A program made the position numbers and the translations under genes. DNA of 64,000 nucleotides from an uncultured Bacteroidales bacterium. GTDB lineage: Bacteria; Bacteroidota; Bacteroidia; Bacteroidales; UBA4417. Positions 60,078 to 64,000 of the stretch are shown here, one piece after another. Numbering within the stretch: position 1 is the stretch's first letter; each line of letters starts with the position of its first letter. Location of the stretch: the NCBI GenBank assembly GCA_903879715.1, contig CAIRMR010000176.1, forward strand, positions 1-64,000, in the 5' to 3' direction. Under the pieces are notes generated by a model, which saw only the letters and a program-made list of their open reading frames with translations, ran no database searches and had not been told where the DNA came from.

Positions 60078-61736
60078 CTACATATTCTGAAATTCCGGAC
60101 CATTGCCTCCGTTAGGCACTACCCATGTAATGCCCTCACCGGGTGACTTAATGTCGCAGGTTCTGCAATGCATACAATTTTCAGCATGAATTCTGAGTTC
60201 TTTCTTTCCGTCTTTATCTGTATGAAGCTCGTACACTTCGGATGAACAGAAAAACTGTTCCGGCGCACCATATTCTTCGATATTAACGGCATCAAATTGT
60301 TTCTGATTATTGATATGAAGATGTACCACCTGTTGCTCGTCGTGGTGAACCCCTGAATGATATACATCAAATGCTTTATCGAATGTCAGTACTTTATCGA
60401 ACTCGAGTTTGCCTTTAAAGCGTTCTTTAAACGGTTTCGCTTTCAGCTCGCTAAGTTTTGATGTAGTCATAGAATCAGCTTCTGATTTTAGTCTTCCAAA
60501 GAAACCTGCTCCGCCGGTTATAAGTTGTGTTCCAAAATGCATTCCCCCAAGGATCAAACCTTTGGCAAATCCCTGCCTGAAATTACGGACAGGATACAAT
60601 TCCTTGTATATCCAGCTGTTATTTACCAGTGTTTCGTATTGTTGAAGGCACTTCTCTGATGTATCATTTTTCTGAAGTGCTTTGACTGTTGTTTCTGCTG
60701 CAAGCATCCCGGATTTGATCGCCAGGTGTATGCCTTTCAAAGCTGGCATCGCCAACATTCCTGCGCTGTCGCCAACAATCAGGGCGTTATCTGTAAACAG
60801 TTTAGGGATAGAATAATAACCACCTTCAGGAAGAGTCTTGGCGCCATATTCCACCATTCTTCCACCTTTTAAAATCTTCGAGACAAATGGTGTTGTTTTC
60901 CAAATCTGCATTGCATCATGTGTATCGAACGATGGATCTTTATAATCAAGACCGACAACAAGACCAATAGCTACTTTATTTTCGTTTAATCCATAAATGA
61001 AACCACCGCCGAATTCATCCATATTTAATGGGTACCCCATGGTATGGTAAATCTGGCCGGCAGCTATATTCCCTTCAGGTACTGACCAAACTTCCTTGCA
61101 ACCTAATGAGTAAACCTGCTCATTTTTGCCTTCATTAAGGTTAAACTTTTTAATCAGCATTTTAGTCAGGCTGCCTCGTGTTCCTTCGGCAAAAATGGTC
61201 ATCTTAGCTTCAACACTGGTGCCTGCCTGGAAATTCTCCAGCTTATTCCCGTGGTGGTCTAATCCGGTATCTTTGGTTTTGGCCCCGATTACTTTGCCGT
61301 CTTTATACAGAATCTCATCCACCGCAAACCCTGTATATATTTCAACGCCTTTTTCCTGGGCTTTTTCCGCCAGGTACCTGCACAGCTGACCCAATGAAGC
61401 GGTATAGTTCCCAACATTATTCATATAAGGAACATGAATAGGAAAAGTAATGCTCCCGTTTTCAGTCAGCCAAACCGTGCTGTCCTTTGTTACTTTAGCA
61501 TTGAATGGAATTTCCGAAAAATCCACATCCGGCAATAATTCCTTAAATACATCTGCCTTAATTACAGCTCCTGACAAAATATGACTGCCGATGGAACTTC
61601 CTTTTTCAATCAGCAATATTCTGTGGTTCAGGCCTTTTTGTTTTAAAGTATCTGCTAAATGAATTGCTGTGGCTAAGCCGGAAGGACCGCCACCGATAAT
61701 TAACACATCTGTTGATATTACATCAATTTTATTCAT
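60078..61736 (-). CDS. electron transfer flavoprotein:quinone oxidoreductase (FixC/ETFDH-like) with C-terminal ferredoxin domain
   Basis: VLIIGGGPSGLATAIHLADTL; GVIHLAIKSG-like GIHLAIKSGMLAAET; CMHCRTCDIKSPGEGITWVVPNGGNGPEF. Confidence 0.95.
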   Translation of the reverse strand: MNKIDVISTDVLIIGGGPSGLATAIHLADTLKQKGLNHRILLIEKGSSIGSHILSGAVIKADVFKELLPDVDFSEIPFNAKVTKDSTVWLTENGSITFPIHVPYMNNVGNYTASLGQLCRYLAEKAQEKGVEIYTGFAVDEILYKDGKVIGAKTKDTGLDHHGNKLENFQAGTSVEAKMTIFAEGTRGSLTKMLIKKFNLNEGKNEQVYSLGCKEVWSVPEGNIAAGQIYHTMGYPLNMDEFGGGFIYGLNENKVAIGLVVGLDYKDPSFDTHDAMQIWKTTPFVSKILKGGRMVEYGAKTLPEGGYYSIPKLFTDNALIVGDSAGMLAMPALKGIHLAIKSGMLAAETTVKALQKNDTSEKCLQQYETLVNNSWIYKELYPVRNFRQGFAKGLILGGMHFGTQLITGGAGFFGRLKSEADSMTTSKLSELKAKPFKERFKGKLEFDKVLTFDKAFDVYHSGVHHDEQQVVHLHINNQKQFDAVNIEEYGAPEQFFCSSEVYELHTDKDGKKELRIHAENCMHCRTCDIKSPGEGITWVVPNGGNGPEFQNM

Positions 61737-61910
61737 TTGATAACCTCCGGGTTTAATATTTCTTTTCCAATATTGTATTGGGAATTATTAGACTGAAAAA
61801 TATTTCTTACTAATAAGACTTTGTGAAACTTTGGTAAAATTACTATTAATTTAGCATTCATGTACCTAAATACTTATAATAATTTCAATCCCTTATAATC
61901 ATATAATAAA

Positions 61911-61940
61911 AAAAGAGCCCTGGAAAATCCAGAGCTCTTT
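61911..61940. terminator. intrinsic terminator
   Basis: AAAAAGAGCCCTGGAAAATCCAGAGCTCTTT. Confidence 0.85.
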
Positions 61941-61961
61941 AATACTTAAATGTGTTGAAGA

Positions 61962-64000
61962 TTATTTCTTCTTATCAGCTAATTTTAGTTTAGCTTCCTG
62001 GCGTCTTCTCTGCCACATGATAAGGTCATAAGCAATAGGAGTAGCGTTCAGAATGGAAGAATATGTTCCAACTAAAACTCCTAACAAGAGAGCGAATGTG
62101 AATCCCCTGATTACTTCACCACCAAATAGGAACATGGCAAGCAATACCATAAAGGTAATACCTGAAGTATTCAATGTACGGCTTAAAGTACTATTTATAG
62201 CGGCATCCATTGTTTCCTGGAGGTTACGTTTGGGATAGAGATTAGTATATTCACGGATACGGTCGAAGATGATCACAGAGTCCATAATCGAATACCCTAT
62301 GATAGTCAGGATCGCAGCAATAAAATGCTGGTCCACATCAAGACTGAATGGCAAAACCCCGTGCAGTAGAGAGAAAACCGCTATAACAATAAAGGTATCG
62401 TGGAACAGCGAAACTACAGCGCCTAATCCCCATTGCCATTTCCGGAAACGTATTAATATGTATACAAATACGATCAGCAGCGTGAAGAATACAGCATAGT
62501 ATGATTTAACCAAAAGGCTGTAAGCAATAGTTGGCTGTACCTTCTGCGAACTCATTTTCCCAAAAGCTTTTTTATCGCTATGAGCTAGAAAGTCAGCCGA
62601 AGAAATAGGCGTTTTATAAAGGGGTTTAAGACCAGCATAAAGTTTTGCTTCAACTATTGAATCTACTTTAAGTGAGGGATCATTGATCATAAAGGAAGTA
62701 GTAATCTTCACCTGGTTATTTTTACCGAAAGTCTTTACTTCAGGTTCCTGTCCGTATTGCGCTCCTAAAGCCATACGAACATTATCCGTACGTACATCCT
62801 GGTCAAAACGGACAATATAAGTACGACCGCCTTCGAAATCAATACCATAACTAAGTCCCCTGGTTAATAAAGATACTATACCAACAACAACAAGTGCACC
62901 TGAAACGAAATAGAAAATCTTTCTCATTCCGATAAAGTCAATTTTGGTGTTCGTAAGTATGTTTTCTGTAAAACGATTCCACAAAGTAACTTTTATGTTT
63001 CTATCCAGCAGACTGATAAATATTATGTGTGTGATAAAGATCGCACAGAACATGGAGCTCAGAATACCAATGATAAGCGTTGTAGCAAATCCTTGTACAG
63101 GGCCTGATCCAAATGTGTACAAGACGATACCGGTTAAAAGTGTAATTACGTTACTGTCGACAATTGCCGAGAGCGCATGCTTATAACCATCATCAATAGC
63201 CAGTCGCAAGCCTTTTCCGGCCCGGAGTTCCTCCCTGATACGTTCATTAATAATTACGTTTTTATCAACGTCCATACCAAGTGTTAGCACAATACCGGCG
63301 ATACCGGGAAGTGTTAAAACAGCACCAATCGAAGCAAGAACGCCGAATACGAAGAACATGTTTACTAAAAGGGCAACATTTGCAACCATACCTGCCCTGT
63401 TATAGTAAAATATCATGTAAACCAAAGTAAGAGCGAAAGCCACTATAAATGACCATAAACCGGCATTAATAGCTTCTTTACCAAGTGTAGGTCCAACAAC
63501 TGCTTCTTCAACGATATGAGCAGGAGCAGGGAGTTTACCGGCTTTAAGCACATTTGCTAAGTCCTGTCCTTCTTCAACTGAGAAGTTACCTGAAATAGAA
63601 GAACGTCCGTTAGGGATTTCATCATTTACATTAGGAGCAGAATAAACATATCCGTCAAGAACAATGGCAACCTGTTTGCCAACATTATCACGGGTAAGAT
63701 TTTTCCAAATCTTGGCGCCGGTATTATTCATTCCCATTGTTACTTCAACTCCTCCGTTTTGTCCATAATCCTGACGGGCGTCGACAATAACATCTCCAAA
63801 AAGCGCAGCGGTATTTTCACGGTTTGTGGATTTGAGAGCCATAAGTTCCAGAACTCCCGGAGCCTCTTTTTCAGGTTTGATCATCCAGGCTAGCTGGCAG
63901 TTGCGTGGGAACATGCCTTTTACCTTGGCTAACATTGCATTAATGCGGGCCGTATCTTTAATAGCGGCGTAACCTACAGTCGCACGGTTGGTGGGATACA
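61962..64000 (-). CDS. secDF: protein translocase SecDF fusion, 5' part cut off by the window edge
   Basis: SecD: TLGMDVDKNVIINERIREELRAGKGL; SecF: YGIDFEGGRTYIVRF, IIGYSIMDSVIIFDRIRE; frame stays open to 64000 (YPTNRATVGYAAIKDTARINAML...). Confidence 0.95.
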   Translation of the reverse strand, partial: YPTNRATVGYAAIKDTARINAMLAKVKGMFPRNCQLAWMIKPEKEAPGVLELMALKSTNRENTAALFGDVIVDARQDYGQNGGVEVTMGMNNTGAKIWKNLTRDNVGKQVAIVLDGYVYSAPNVNDEIPNGRSSISGNFSVEEGQDLANVLKAGKLPAPAHIVEEAVVGPTLGKEAINAGLWSFIVAFALTLVYMIFYYNRAGMVANVALLVNMFFVFGVLASIGAVLTLPGIAGIVLTLGMDVDKNVIINERIREELRAGKGLRLAIDDGYKHALSAIVDSNVITLLTGIVLYTFGSGPVQGFATTLIIGILSSMFCAIFITHIIFISLLDRNIKVTLWNRFTENILTNTKIDFIGMRKIFYFVSGALVVVGIVSLLTRGLSYGIDFEGGRTYIVRFDQDVRTDNVRMALGAQYGQEPEVKTFGKNNQVKITTSFMINDPSLKVDSIVEAKLYAGLKPLYKTPISSADFLAHSDKKAFGKMSSQKVQPTIAYSLLVKSYYAVFFTLLIVFVYILIRFRKWQWGLGAVVSLFHDTFIVIAVFSLLHGVLPFSLDVDQHFIAAILTIIGYSIMDSVIIFDRIREYTNLYPKRNLQETMDAAINSTLSRTLNTSGITFMVLLAMFLFGGEVIRGFTFALLLGVLVGTYSSILNATPIAYDLIMWQRRRQEAKLKLADKKK

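Noticed and set aside
59789-60103. 104-aa and neighbouring repeat-encoded ORFs (RKSGVRSRKSGV...)
   Set aside because: Translation of the 7-bp repeat array; 7 is not a multiple of 3, so all frames give low-complexity peptides.

Overview
The window reads as a contiguous chromosomal segment of an anaerobic Bacteroidetes-like bacterium. Supporting signs are TAnnTTTG-type promoters, a T9SS C-terminal sorting domain, a SecDF fusion and a short NuoG. Main blocks: (i) at the left edge, the 3' end (domains V and VI) of a group II intron; (ii) pyrF, prfA, an S41 protease, purM, an OmpA/PD40 protein and tatA; (iii) a complete seven-gene HdrCBA-FlxDCBA cluster (heterodisulfide-reductase-like plus NAD(P)H-linked flavin oxidoreductase, a predicted electron-bifurcating complex); (iv) a YoeB-type toxin-antitoxin pair; (v) a DHOD-like gene and kup; (vi) a full 14-subunit Complex I operon (nuoN to nuoA, minus strand) with a short NuoG; (vii) ldh, a pstB remnant and several peripheral enzymes; (viii) an S74-chaperone surface protein, a T9SS cargo protein and a 21-bp tandem array; (ix) tonB-exbB-exbD-tonB; (x) an EtfB-EtfA fusion with ETF:quinone oxidoreductase; (xi) secDF, cut by the right edge. 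The most unusual signal is in the intergenic DNA. At least eight islands are built from short words, several with a strict 7-bp period (up to 22 consecutive heptads). Many have an 'arm - unique spacer - inverted arm' layout, and three carry a shared ~20-nt REP-like palindrome (CCCTGAGCGNAGYCGAAGGG). Several of these islands and other palindromic repeats sit inside the nuo and hdr-flx operons. I also found unannotated remnants: a pstB C-terminal half, an AraC HTH tail, a frameshifted SgcJ/DUF4440-like gene, and a 40-aa membrane ORF. All family calls come from reading motifs; no searches were run.
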